NCBI RefSeq assembly: GCF_029168945.1
Contig: NC_083602.1
Span: 67,290,600 to 67,354,599 of the forward strand
Direction of reading: 5' to 3'
DNA: 64,000 bases
Source of the DNA: Cannabis sativa
Taxonomy: Eukaryota > Streptophyta > Magnoliopsida > Rosales > Cannabaceae
Both the position numbers and the translations under genes were made by a program. The notes beneath the pieces were generated by a model, which ran no database searches, was not told the DNA's origin, and was given only the letters and a program-made list of their open reading frames with translations. This document shows positions 30,729 through 41,579 of this stretch, one piece after another. Each line of letters starts with the position of its first letter. The first letter of the stretch is position 1.

Positions 30729-33700
30729 GAATCAACAAGAAAGAGCCAAAGCTTATGGTTCTTGGATAGTGGATGTTCAAAGCATATGACCGGTGATCCA
30801 TCAAGATTTTCAAGCTTTAAAAGCAAGGAAAGTGGCTTTGTCACTTTTGGAGATAATTCAAAAGGAAAAATCTTGGGCATTGGTGATATCGGTAACATAT
30901 ACTCTCCATGTATTAAAAATGTGCTTCTTGTTGATAATCTTAAACATAACTTGCTTAGTATTAGTCAATTATGTGATATAGGCTTTCGTGTTGTGTTTGA
31001 ATCCTCAAAATGCTCCATTGAAAATGTTTCAACCAATGAAGTTATTTTCCTTGGAGTAAGGAAGGATAATGTGTATGTTATTGATGTTGATTCTTTTGAT
31101 AGTAAAAATAAATGTTTAACCGTTATGAATGATAATTCTTGGTTGTGGCATAGAAGATTAGGACATGCTAGTATGGATTCTATTTCAAAATTGGTTAGAA
31201 TAGATCTTGTTATTGGTTTTCCATCTATTCCGTTTGTTAAAGATAAACTTTGTGATGCATGCCAATTTGGAAAACAAATTAAAACATCTTTTCATTCCAA
31301 GAAAGAGATTTCAACTACTAGACCTTTGCAATTGCTTCATATTGATTTATTTGGTCCTTCTAGAATTGCTAGTCTTGGTGGTAAATACTATGCATTTGTA
31401 ATTGTTGATGATTTTTCAAGATTTACTTGGGTTATTTTCTTGACTCTTAAAAGTGATGTTTTGGAAAACTTTGTCGAATTTTGTAAAAGTGTGCAAAATG
31501 AAAAAGGATATTCTATTACCTTTGTTAGGAGTGACCATGGTGGTGAGTTTGACAATGATGCCTTAGAATTGTTTTGTGATGAACATGGTTTTAACCATAA
31601 CTTTTCGGCACCAAGAACTCTACAACAAAATGGAGTTGTCGAAAGGAAGAATAGAACAATTCAAGAAATGGCTAGGTCAATGCTAAATGAAATTTCATTA
31701 CCAAAATATTTTTGGGCCGAGGCCGTCAATACTTCTTGTTATATTTTGAATCGTGTTTTCATTAGACCTAACATGAATAAAACCCCTTATGAGCTTTGGA
31801 AAGGAAGAAAACCCAACATTGGCTATTTTAAAGTTTTTGGATGCAAATGTTACATTTTAAACACCAAGGACAACCTTGGAAAATTTGATGCGAAATCCGA
31901 TGTTGGAATTTTTATAGGGTATTCAACACATACTAAAGCTTATAGAATTTATAACAAAAGAACTAATGTTGTTGAAGAATCTATTCATGTTGCTTTTGAT
32001 AAGACTAACCCGCCTACAAGCAAAAGTTTAGATGATGATGTTGTAGGTTTGGGAGATGAGGTTCAAAATCTCGAAATTGGAGAGACTTCCAATGCTCCTT
32101 CACAAACTCCCAAAGAGGAACCACCCGTGGAAAAGGTAAATGAAAGCCAAGGTATGAACTCTAACCTTCCACATGAGTGGAAATTCAAAAGTGCTCATCC
32201 TATAGACCAAATTCTAGGTGATCCTTCTCAAGGTGTCACTACTAGAAACTCCCTTAGAAACTTGTGTAATTTCATTGCTTTTATTTCTCAAATTGAACCA
32301 AAGAATTTTAAAGAGGCTGAAGTTGATGAATTTTGGCTTCTAGCTATGCAAGAAGAAATAAATCAATTTATAAGAAATAATGTTTGGGAGTTAGTTCCAA
32401 GACCGTCACATCAATCGGTGATTGGAACAAAATGGGTCTATAGAAATAAGGTAGATGAGCATGGGGTCATTGTGCGTAACAAGGCTAGATTAGTGGCCCG
32501 AGGTTACAATCAAGAAGAAGGAATTGATTATGAGGAAACCTTTGCCCCAGTAGCAAGACTTGAGTCCATTAGAATGTTGTTAGCTTTTGCATGCCACAAG
32601 AATTTTATCTTGTACCAAATGGATGTAAAAAGCGCATTCTTAAATGGGTACATTATGGAAGAGGTTTATGTCTCTCAACCACCCGGTTTTCAAAATCATA
32701 AATACCCTAACCATGTTTACAAATTGAAAAAGGCTTTATATGGTTTAAAGCAAGCTCCTAGAGCTTGGTATGAAAGATTAAGTACTTTTCTTATTTCAAA
32801 TGGTTTTTCAATGGGTAAAGCGGATAATACACTTTTTATAAAAAGAAAATCTAAAGACATTATTATAGTACAAATTTATGTTGATGATATTATTTTTGGT
32901 GCTACTAATGATGCTCTTTGTGAAGAATTTTCTAAGTGTATGCATAGTGAGTTTGAGATGAGCATGATGGGAGAACTCAACTTTTTTCTTGGACTTCAAA
33001 TCAAGCAACAAAAGGATGGCATATTCATAGGTCAAACTAAGTACATTAAGGATCTTCTTCAAAAGTTTGACTTGGCAAATGCAAAGTCCATGAATACACC
33101 CATGAGCACATCCATAAAGATGGAAAAAGATGAAAGCGGTAAGAATGTAGACATCACCAAGTATCGAGGTATGATTGGCTCTTTATTATATTTAACCGCT
33201 AGTAGACCGGATATTTTGTTTAGTGTTGGTCTTTGTGCTAGGTACCAATCTTGTCCTAAAGAATCCCACTTGAGTGTCGTTAAGAGAATATTTAGATACT
33301 TGATAGGCACAATGAATCTAGGACTTTGGTACCCCAAGAACTCAAACTTTGAAATTGTTAGCTACTCGGATGCCAACTTTGCCGGTTGTAAGACGGATAG
33401 AAAAAGTACTAGTGGAACTTGTCACTTTCTAGGAAATTCCTTAGTGTCATGGTTTAGCAAGAAACAAAACTCGGTAGCTCTATCCACAACCGAAGCCGAA
33501 TATATAGCCGCGGGTAGTTGTTGTGCACAAATACTTTGGATGAAACAAACTCTTAAAGATTTTGATATTGATTTTGAATGTACACCCATAAAGTGTGATA
33601 ACACTAGTGCCATTAACCTCTCTAAGAATCCAATATTGCATTCTAGAGCCAAGCATATTGACATAAGGCACCACTTCCTTAGAGATCATATCCAAAGAGG

Positions 33701-33827
33701 TGATATTATGCTAGACTTTGTAAGCACCGAATTCCAATTAGCGGATATATTCACCAAGCCTCTTAGTGATGAGAGATTTAGTTTCATTAGAAGAGAGCTA
33801 GGCATGACCAACTTAAATGAAATATAA
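30729..33827 (+). CDS. SIRE-like pol polyprotein (protease, integrase, RT, RNase H)
   Basis: Pol opens at 30729 without an early ATG. The protease motif [11 protein letters not shown] is at 30756. Counting from the TTG at 30762, the GAG-pre-integrase zinc region ([10 protein letters not shown]...CDACQFGK) is near residues 125-175. The integrase core has D195, D258 and E294, a DD35E spacing. The RT has YVDD at 706-709. The RNase H starts at about 870 ([19 protein letters not shown]). All catalytic residues are present and there are no internal stops. The frame differs from gag, so expression needs a frameshift, re-initiation or splicing, or else the copy is mutated there. Confidence 0.9.
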   Translation, partial: ESTRKSQSLWFLDSGCSKHMTGDPSRFSSFKSKESGFVTFGDNSKGKILGIGDIGNIYSPCIKNVLLVDNLKHNLLSISQLCDIGFRVVFESSKCSIENVSTNEVIFLGVRKDNVYVIDVDSFDSKNKCLTVMNDNSWLWHRRLGHASMDSISKLVRIDLVIGFPSIPFVKDKLCDACQFGKQIKTSFHSKKEISTTRPLQLLHIDLFGPSRIASLGGKYYAFVIVDDFSRFTWVIFLTLKSDVLENFVEFCKSVQNEKGYSITFVRSDHGGEFDNDALELFCDEHGFNHNFSAPRTLQQNGVVERKNRTIQEMARSMLNEISLPKYFWAEAVNTSCYILNRVFIRPNMNKTPYELWKGRKPNIGYFKVFGCKCYILNTKDNLGKFDAKSDVGIFIGYSTHTKAYRIYNKRTNVVEESIHVAFDKTNPPTSKSLDDDVVGLGDEVQNLEIGETSNAPSQTPKEEPPVEKVNESQGMNSNLPHEWKFKSAHPIDQILGDPSQGVTTRNSLRNLCNFIAFISQIEPKNFKEAEVDEFWLLAMQEEINQFIRNNVWELVPRPSHQSVIGTKWVYRNKVDEHGVIVRNKARLVARGYNQEEGIDYEETFAPVARLESIRMLLAFACHKNFILYQMDVKSAFLNGYIMEEVYVSQPPGFQNHKYPNHVYKLKKALYGLKQAPRAWYERLSTFLISNGFSMGKADNTLFIKRKSKDIIIVQIYVDDIIFGATNDALCEEFSKCMHSEFEMSMMGELNFFLGLQIKQQKDGIFIGQTKYIKDLLQKFDLANAKSMNTPMSTSIKMEKDESGKNVDITKYRGMIGSLLYLTASRPDILFSVGLCARYQSCPKESHLSVVKRIFRYLIGTMNLGLWYPKNSNFEIVSYSDANFAGCKTDRKSTSGTCHFLGNSLVSWFSKKQNSVALSTTEAEYIAAGSCCAQILWMKQTLKDFDIDFECTPIKCDNTSAINLSKNPILHSRAKHIDIRHHFLRDHIQRGDIMLDFVSTEFQLADIFTKPLSDERFSFIRRELGMTNLNEI

Positions 33828-34762
33828 GGTTTGTTAGCTATAAAAATTTCATATCTCTTTACTTACTTATTTATGCATAATTGTTCCAAATATGATATTT
33901 ATGAGATTTATATGCATAGATGAGAAAATTTATTGATACTTGACCTATATGAACTATACTTGTTGAAAAACTCAAAATTATAGGTCAAAATGCGGATTTT
34001 TGGTGAACTTTGGACTTGTTTTTAAACAAGTGAACATGTGAATTTTTGCATATTTGATTTTCTTATGTGTCTATATGCTTGAATATGTGAAATAGAGTGT
34101 ATTTAGTATGCCTATAGGTTTATCTTGATTGAAATATGCATGAAACAAATTTTTGGTACCTCACTTGTTGAATTTTTAGATTTTTAGGCCTAAAAGAGTG
34201 TTTTTCGCCAAACTCTCTCATTTTTCAACATTTTTCGATTCCGTAAGTTTGTACACCTCACATTTTATTTTATAAAACTGCTGGAACAAGAATTTTTCAA
34301 TTTCGTTGCATAAAACTCATTTTGGTACGGTTCTAGTTTTCTTGGTAATTTTCGAAAAACTTACCGTAAATCGTCATTTTTCATTATTTTTCAGTTTTTC
34401 TTGTTTGAGCAATTTTGTTTTATCATATTAAAGGTATTAGAATTGGTTTGGGGTCATTTGGGTCAAAATTGGAATTTTTAGGACGTTTTTGGGGGGAATT
34501 TTCTGGTCTGCTGCACCAACCGGAATTCCAGTTGTACCATCTGAAATTCTGGATGGCGCAGGACCAGCAAAAAGGGGCTTTTTTGTCTTTTTAATGCGAT
34601 TTTTCCCCTTTTAAAACCCTACCACCGAATTTTTCATTCCCCATTCAGTTTTTTCAACCCTAATACAGCAGCCACTCCTCTCTTTTTCTCTAAAATTCTC
34701 TCTTTCAAATCCTCACTTTCATCTTCCAATAATTAAAAAAAAAAGGAGAAGTGTGTTCTTCA
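33828..34762 (+). other. Non-coding segment between pol and the extra ORF
   Basis: About 0.9 kb without ORFs. Degenerate CCGGAATTCC motifs occur around 34518-34555. The segment before 34763 is pyrimidine-rich, like an untranslated leader. Confidence 0.5.
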
Positions 34763-35976
34763 ATGGCTTCCTCATCTAATCCCTCCTCAAGAGCTCTCAA
34801 GAGAATGGCTAGTGCAATTCAACAAAGGGAAATAAGGGCAAAAGCAAGGCAAGAGCCCACTCTCTTCTTCAATGATGAGGATCACAACAAGTTTGTCAAT
34901 GATTTCTCTTCTAGGAAGATTCTTAAAGGTAAAATTTGTGATCTCCCTAGCCTTGATTATGTTGATTTTAGTCATCATTTTGATACCCTAAGATGGACAT
35001 CTTTTATTCAAATTAATACTCCATTGTATCCTAGACTAGTCCAAGGTTTTTATGCTTGCATTAAACCTACCTTAGAACCTTTAGGTGTTAGAGGAACCCT
35101 TAGAGGAGTAGCTTTTGAACTCAATGTAGCATCTCTCAATGACATGTTAGGAGCACCAAATAGTGGCATATTACTTGAACCCAAACTTTCTCTCAAAAAT
35201 GATGTCATTTTTTTGATGAGTGTTCTAGGAATATTTGTGGTGATGACCCTTTTATTATGAGACCAAAAAGACACCAACTCACTTTAGAGGCTAAAATTCT
35301 CCACAAATTTATTGTTGCAAATCTTGCTCCTAGAAGTGGCCACCAAGATGAGATCAATTCCATTGATCAATTACTCATGCATCTCATCATAGCCAAAACT
35401 ACACCCATCAACCTAGGCTATCTTATTTTAAAATTCATAATTGATGTGGACAAGCCTAATATGATTAAGGCACTTCCCTTTGGTTTTCTTCTTAGCTACC
35501 TTTTTCCTCTCTTAGGAATTCCTACCCTACATGAAAAGAAAAATGATCCTACCTCAAGTGACATTCGAGGATCCAAAACTTTCAAGGCTATGGGTTACAA
35601 ATTCCTTAACAATGAATGGGTGTTCACACCCAAAAGAGGGCAAAGAATGCAAATTGATTTGGAGAGTGATGATGAAGAAATTAATTTGCCTGCAAGTGAA
35701 AGTGAAGAAGAAGAAGAAGAAGAAGAGATGCCTCCTCAAGCTCCTCCCATGCCTAACTTTCCCCAATTCAACCTTGAGGAAGCTTTTACTTGTCTTCACA
35801 CTTCGGTTGACAACCAATTTCAAACCTTGAGGAATGATCTCAACTCACAACTCACCAACCTCAACAATGACATCAACACCATGAGGAGTGACATGGTTCA
35901 TGGGTTTGCAAATGTGCAAGAGGAGATGGCACAATGGAGGGCATACATGGATCGCTTTGGCCCCCCACCAAACTAG
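34763..35976 (+). pseudogene. Extra ORF in env position, frameshifted, unknown function
   Basis: Two frames cover one apparent protein: 34763-35260 (165 codons) and 35257-35976 (239 codons), overlapping in ATGA. Homology-like sequence continues from the first into the second frame at about 35230-35250, so a single ORF of about 400 codons was probably broken by an indel. The first part has a basic N-terminus and the pattern LYPRLVQGFYA...RGTLRGVAFELNVASLNDMLGAP, which recalls the 'putative plant transposon protein' family. The second has LHKFIVANLAPRSGHQDE, an acidic run, a Pro-rich segment and a C-terminal heptad-like coiled coil. I see no signal peptide or convincing membrane helix, so an envelope role is not supported. 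Confidence 0.65.
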
Positions 35977-36464
35977 TTCTTGCATAATTTTTTTTTGGCA
36001 TATTTAGTTTCTTTTTATTATTTTTTTTTTGGTTGTGCGCAAAGGCTTCATGCCTCTTGACTTTGTGTTAGTTGGTCTTTTTCTTTGTTTTATTTTATTT
36101 TTTTTGTTGTGTTGAATGTTATTTTGGATGTTATTTTTTTAATGCATTGGATTGTTGCTTTGTTTTTATTTTTGTTATTTTTTATTTTTTTTTCTCTTTT
36201 ATATTTTGTGAATTCCTTGCGACCCTTTTTGATGAATCAAAAGGGGGAGAACAACTATTGATTAATTTTTGGCATCTCCTCAAATTTTTTTTTGGTATCT
36301 AATCTATTTATCATAAGTAAAAATTGAGGGGGAGTTTACAAATTCATGCAAGGTAAAATTAAAAGGTAAATTTTTTTTTGCACACATTAAGGGGGAGCTA
36401 ATCCAACTTACTTTGCTTAAATTTTTCTTTCCCTTTCAAAATAATCAAATATTTGATATCATCA
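35977..36464 (+). other. SIRE-like 3' untranslated region with extra purine tracts
   Basis: The region is T-rich. Purine tracts with GGGGGAG occur at about 36240-36248, 36326-36334 and 36388-36396, before the main one at the LTR. Several tracts in this region are typical of SIRE elements and may give extra plus-strand priming sites. Confidence 0.6.
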
Positions 36465-36477
36465 AAAAGGGGGAGAT
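36465..36477 (+). promoter_or_regulatory. SIRE-like main polypurine tract
   Basis: AAAAAGGGGGAGAT directly precedes the 3' LTR start TGTTAACTC. It is the plus-strand primer site. Confidence 0.85.
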
Positions 36478-37910
36478 TGTTAACTCAAACTTTTCGATCT
36501 CCTTGTTTTGATGATTAACAAATATTTGATTATTATTTGTTACTAATGATTTATTGATTTTGTAGCAAATTTAAAGAGAAAATAAATATTTGGGTATTTT
36601 TACCAAACTTTTGAAAGCAACACTAAATGGATTCAACAAGCATATCAAGAGCAAAAGATTCATCAAGGGATCAACAACTCAAGACCCTATTCAAAAGAGG
36701 TCTTCAAAAGCCCAAAGTCAAAAAGTCAAACCGAAAGTCAAAGTCAAAGTCAAAGTCAAGGTCAACTCTCGGGAAAAGTCAACTTGGGATCAAAAACATG
36801 AAAATCAAGCTAGGAGTCTCATCTACATCAAGACTACTCAAAATTAAATGGTATAAATCTACTTTAGTCTTGTTAAAGTGATTTGCATAGCACACTAAGT
36901 TTTTATAAATTTGAATTTTGGCCCATTCACTAACTTGTGCAACAAGTTTTCTCACACGATAGTTCAAAAATTTTTTTGATTGAATTTCTAAATTAAATTT
37001 TGTTTAACTAAGAGAATAAAGTTGGAATTTCTGAAATCGGATAATCGAGTAAGAAGTTATGCGCGTTTAAGTCCCGAAAAATGGCACTTTTGCCTCTGGT
37101 CAGTCATCCGGAATTCCGGATGGCAACCGGAATTCCGGTTCATGGCTGACCTCACCACGGGAAACGTGCTAACGGCTATAAACGGCTAGTTTTTTATCAA
37201 ACACTATATAAACTCGATTTTTCTTTCAAAAAACAAGTTGGTTGAGCATTTATTACATATATCTAACCTATCTAAGTGAGATTAAGGAGCTTCTAAGTTT
37301 GAAATCCAAACCAACACTTTTCACACACTTTGAGCCAAAATTTGATTTTATTCATCTTAAGTGTGCTTGCTTTTCACTCTAGGTTTCCATTGTATCATCA
37401 TATTTCTAGAGTGATTTTAGCTTGTATATCAAACACATTTCCATATTGTGATTGAGGCGAGGTTGGCACCGGTTTTGTAAACAACCCGGTAATAGTGAGA
37501 TTGGCACTTCAACAATCCGAGAAAGAGGTTTATAGTCCTCGGGGGTGCGAAACTATTGTAAGAGGTTTGGAAATACCTTGGTGAAAATTTCCCGGTTGTA
37601 ATGGTTAGTCAAGCCCGTTAACTTGGCTCGATATTGGAACTCAAAGCTAGGTCCATAGCTTTGAAGACCAAGGACGTAGGTGGCATAGTTCTACCGAACC
37701 TTGTAAAAATCGAGACTTTGCATTTTCTAATCCTTAAACTCTTTACTTTACAAGTTTAATTATTTGTCTTAATATATTGCTTGCCATACTACTTGCTTTT
37801 ACTTGATTAATTGGCTAATTGCATATCTTTGTGTTAAAAGTTTTAATTTTCCGAAATTAGTTTAAATTTCCAATTCACCCCCCCTCTTGGAAACATATCT
37901 TGGGCTAACA
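36478..37910 (+). repeat. SIRE-like 3' LTR
   Basis: It is 1433 bp, aligning to 27527-29001 with about 14 substitutions by eye and a 42-bp gap at the CCGGAATTCCGG cluster. CTTTT follows at 37911-37915. Confidence 0.9.
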
Positions 37911-38810
37911 CTTTTCGAATGAAGTTACTGCCAAGACTTCAGTGAATGGATCAGCTAAGTTATCCTGCGTATCCACTTTCTCCACCAGTACATCCCCTCT
38001 TGCCACATATTCTCTGATAATATGATACTTTCTTTCTATATGCTTACTTCTCTTGTGGCTCCGAGGTTCCTTACTGTTGGCTATAGCTCCATTGTTATCA
38101 CAAAGCAGGACTAGAGGCTTTTCCATTCCAGGAACTACACCAAGACTGGTGAAGAACTTCCTAAGCCAGACAACCTCTTTAGCTGCTTCAGCCGCAGCTA
38201 TGTATTCTACCTCCATGGTAGAATCCGAAATCGCAGTTTGTTTAACACTTCTCCAAACCACTGCTCCACCCCCAAGAGTAAACACCATCCCAGATGTAGA
38301 TTTCCTGTCTTTAAGACATCCCTGGAAATCTGAGTCTGTATAGCCTAAGGGATTTAAAGCACCACCCTTGTAGACTAATACATAATCTCTTGTACTCTTT
38401 AAGTATTTCAAAATATACTTAACAACATTCCAATGTACCCGTCCTGGATTTGACTGATACCTGCTCACGATTCCAACTGCATAGCAGATGTCAGGTCTAG
38501 TGCATAGCATAGCATACATTAGACTTCCAACTGCAGAAGCATAAGGAATTTTTGCCATGTCTTCTATCTCTCGAGGATCAGTAGGACACTGTTCCTTAGA
38601 TAGACGGATACCATGTCTAGAGGGCATATTAGCCCCATTGGTATTAGTATTGGAAAATCTCTCTAGAACTTTGTCAATATAAGTTGTTTGAGAGAGAGCA
38701 AGGGATCTGTTCTTCCGGTTTCTGATAATCTGAATACCGAGAACATAGGCTGCCTCACCCAAGTCTTTCATGTCGAATTGAGTGTCAAGCCATTACTTGA
38801 TGTGAGTCAT
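37911..38810 (-). pseudogene. Minus copia RT end and RNase H
   Basis: The frame from 38771 reads MKDLGEAAYVLGIQII (after the RT palm), then GYTDSDFQGCLKDRKSTSG and ISDSTMEVEYIAAAEAAKE (RNase H Asp and Glu) and KHIERKYHIIREYV. It runs to the SIRE-like insertion point; the last codons are at 27486-27526. A TAA just before it separates it from the RT ORF. Confidence 0.85.
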
Positions 38811-39690
38811 TTTCTTGACATTGTTGCCAATGATCAAAATGTCATCAACATAAAGGACCAGGAATACTACTACTTGGTTTTCCTTGAGTTGGTAAACACA
38901 AGGTTCATCTTCATTCTGATGAAAGCCGTAGGTTTTAATGATCTCATCAAACCTTTTATTCCACGAGCGAGAAGCTTGCTTAAGTCCAAATATGGACCTA
39001 TTTAATTTGCAAACTTTATTCTCCTGCCCAGGAAGAACATAACCTTCTGTTTGCTCCATATAGATGGTTTCTTCAAGAAGCCCATTAAGAAAGGTTGTCT
39101 TGACATCCATTTGCCAAATTTCATAATCTAAAGCGGCAGCAATGGAGAGAAGAATTCGGATGGATTTGAGCATGGCAACCGGACTAAAAGTTTCCTCATA
39201 GTCCACACCTTCTCTTTGGGTATAACCCTTGGCGACCAGTCTAGCTTTGAAAGTTTCGACTTCGCCTCCAGCACCTCTTTTCTTCTTGTAGACCCACTTA
39301 CATCCAATTGGACGATAATCATCAGGTGGTTCTACATATTCCCAGACTTTGTTCTTTTTCATGGAATCCATTTCTGAATCCATGCCGGCTAACCATCGCT
39401 TCCGTTGCGGACTTGCCATTGCCTGTTTATAGGTTAATGGTTCGTCATCAATATCGTCACCAACGACCATATAAATTTCACCATCCAAGCCATAACGAAA
39501 TGGTTTTGTAGAAACCCTCCCACTACAATGAGGAGCGGTGATCTTCTGAACAGGAGCTTTGGTAGTAGTTTTCTCAATTGCTACAACTGAGGGAGTGGGA
39601 TGTTCCTCTTCTTGAGTAGAAGAGGATGGTACATTTGAAGGAACAGTATCTGTGAGCATTTCCTCTAATACAATTTCACTTTTCTAGCTT
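38793..39690 (-). pseudogene. Minus copia reverse transcriptase
   Basis: These 288 codons are open at 38793-39659. CKWVYKKKRGAGGEVETFKARLVAKGYTQ begins the RT. MDVKTTFLNGLLEETIYMEQ holds the first Asp region, and FLVLYVDDILII is the catalytic box. A TAA at 38793-38795 ends it early. A frameshift around 39665-39690 separates it from the integrase ORF. The N-terminal 90 residues are the variable integrase-RT linker. Confidence 0.85.
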
Positions 39691-40866
39691 GTTGTCTTTC
39701 ATATAGTTATCTTCAAGGAAAGTAGCATTTGTAGAAACAAACACTTTGTTATCCTTGTGACTATAAAATAGTCCACCCCTAGTCTCTTTAGAATTTCCGA
39801 CAAACATGCAAACTTCAGTTCGCGATTCCAGTTTGCCTTCATTCTTTCTCAAGATGTGAGCAGGGCACCCCCAAATCCTATAATGGCGTAAACTAGGTGT
39901 ACGACCATTCCATAGTTCGACGGGTGTCTTAGGGACTGCTTTAGATGGTACAACATTTAGAATGTCGTTTGCCATTTGAGTAGCATATCCCCAGAAGGAC
40001 GTAGACAGAGTTGAATAACTCAGCATAGACCTAACCATTTCCAAGAGAGTGTGATTTCTTGTTTCTGCAACTCCATTCTGCTGTGGAGTGCTTGGGGCAG
40101 TATATTGGGATTCAATTCCAAGTTTAGTTAAATGATCTTTGAACTGCATATCCATATATTCTCCACCCCTATCAGTTCGCAAGATCTTTAATGTTTTACC
40201 TAATTGGTTTTGAGCCAAAGCATGAAATTCCTGAAACTTTTCAAATGTTTCAGATTTCTTTTGCATTAGGTAAAGAAAACAGTATCTAGAGAAATCATCA
40301 ATGAAAGTGACGAAATACTCATAACCTCCTCTAGCTTTTACAATCAGAGGTCTACAAACATCTGAATGAACTAACCCTAGGGGTTGTTTGGCACGCTCTC
40401 CCTTCGCAGAGAAAGAACGTTTGGTCATTTTTCCTTCTAGGCAAGACTCGCAAACTGGCAGTTCTCCTAAGACGACATTTTTCAATGGACCGTCTTTGGT
40501 TAGCCTATTGAGTCTATCAAAGCATATATGACCTAAACGTAAATGCCATAGATAAGTTTGATCATCATTATCAATCTCTTTTCTCTTAAGGCTTCTAGGT
40601 TTAGCTACATTGAAAAGTTCAGTATTTAGTGAGATTTGAGTATCAGGTCTTAAAACATAAAGCCCTTGTTCCATGTTTGCAACACATATATGAAATCCAT
40701 TACGAGAAATTGAACAATTTGAACTCGAAAAATTCAATATATAAAATTGTGTTTGTAAACATGAAACGCTACTAAAATTGGGAATATATAAAACATTCTC
40801 TAAAAGTAAAAACTTCTTAGAATTAAACTTGATTCGGGCTGTTCCTCTTGCTTTAACTGATACCAA
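39676..40866 (-). pseudogene. Minus copia GAG-pre-integrase and integrase
   Basis: This 396-codon frame has YLWHLRLGHICFDRLNRL...CESCLEGK (zinc-binding HHCC), LGLVHSDVCRPL (first Asp), ILRTDRGGEYMD (second Asp) and PQQNGVAETRN (Glu). Downstream GYATQMANDILN and GNSKETRGGLFYSHKDNKVFV are normal for this copia group. It lacks its upstream protease, which lies beyond a TGA near 40913. Catalytic residues appear kept. Confidence 0.85.
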
Positions 40867-41070
40867 CTCGCCATTTCCAACCTTAAGCTTTAACTCATCT
40901 GGGTGAAGATTCTTTCAAGTTTCAAGCAGCTGCAATGAAGAACATACATGGTTAGTAGATCCAGAATCAACAATCCAGGTGGATTTTTCGTTCTCTAAAA
41001 CACATGATTCAAAGACAAAAGCATCACCTTCGTTTGAATTGTCTAGAAGCTTGGGACATTGTTCTTCTTA
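40867..41070 (-). pseudogene. Minus copia protease region
   Basis: Between two stops (near 40913 and at 41068-41070) the minus strand encodes STWIVDSGSTNHVCSS, the copia protease active-site motif D-S-G. The stop at 41068 falls inside the gag zinc knuckle just before it. Confidence 0.75.
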
Positions 41071-41577
41071 ATGTCCCTTTCCATTACAATTTGCACATAG
41101 AACATGATGTCTAATAATTGTACTTGAAGAAGCAGCTTTGTTTGAGCCCTCATGCTTAATCTTCTTCCTCTGATTAAAGTTTGCAGTACCAGGAGGTCCC
41201 ATTGCAATCAGATTCCGCTCATGGGCCCTTAACTCAGTCTCAAGTTTGTCCATGTCGGAGGAGTGAGGATTGTTCAATAAGTAATATAGAACAAAACTAT
41301 CATACTCCTGAGGAAGACTATTAAGTATGAGCCTTACCCATTGTTCCTTTGATAAATCAATTCCTAGTAGATTTGGCTTTTGGAATTTCAGATTCATCAA
41401 CAATAGGTGCGAGTTAATGCAACTACCAGGATACATTTTCACACTATTGAGTTCTTTTGCAAAGATACTAACTAGGAGTGGATCGGGATGAGGGTTATTC
41501 ATATTGGCACTACAACATATCAATAAACAGAAGTAAGGTTTTGTTTCTATAAATTCATACACAGGTTCAGAAAACAA
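41068..41577 (-). pseudogene. Minus copia gag, C-terminal part
   Basis: The fragment shows the end of a UBN2-type gag: RLILNSLPQEYDSFVLYYLLNN and LETELRAHERNLI. Then a basic stretch and CANCNGKGH, the first part of a CX2CX4HX4C zinc knuckle, which is interrupted by a stop at 41068-41070. The gag N-terminus is missing. Confidence 0.75.
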
Positions 41578-41579
41578 AT

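Larger units (their letters stand above)
27527..37910 (+). mobile_element. SIRE-like Ty1/copia retrotransposon, nearly intact, 10.4 kb
   Basis: LTRs are 27527-29001 and 36478-37910, with CTTTT at 27522-27526 and 37911-37915. Between them lie a tRNA-iMet PBS, gag (29056-30714), pol (30729-33827), an extra ORF in env position (34763-35976) and repeated GGGGGAG purine tracts. This order and the purine tracts fit the SIRE/Maximus lineage. The LTRs differ at roughly 14 positions by eye plus one 42-bp indel, so the insertion is young. Confidence 0.9.

Noticed and set aside
35050..35823. Antisense frames opposite the extra SIRE ORF
   Set aside because: They mirror the acidic GAA-rich run and have no independent support.
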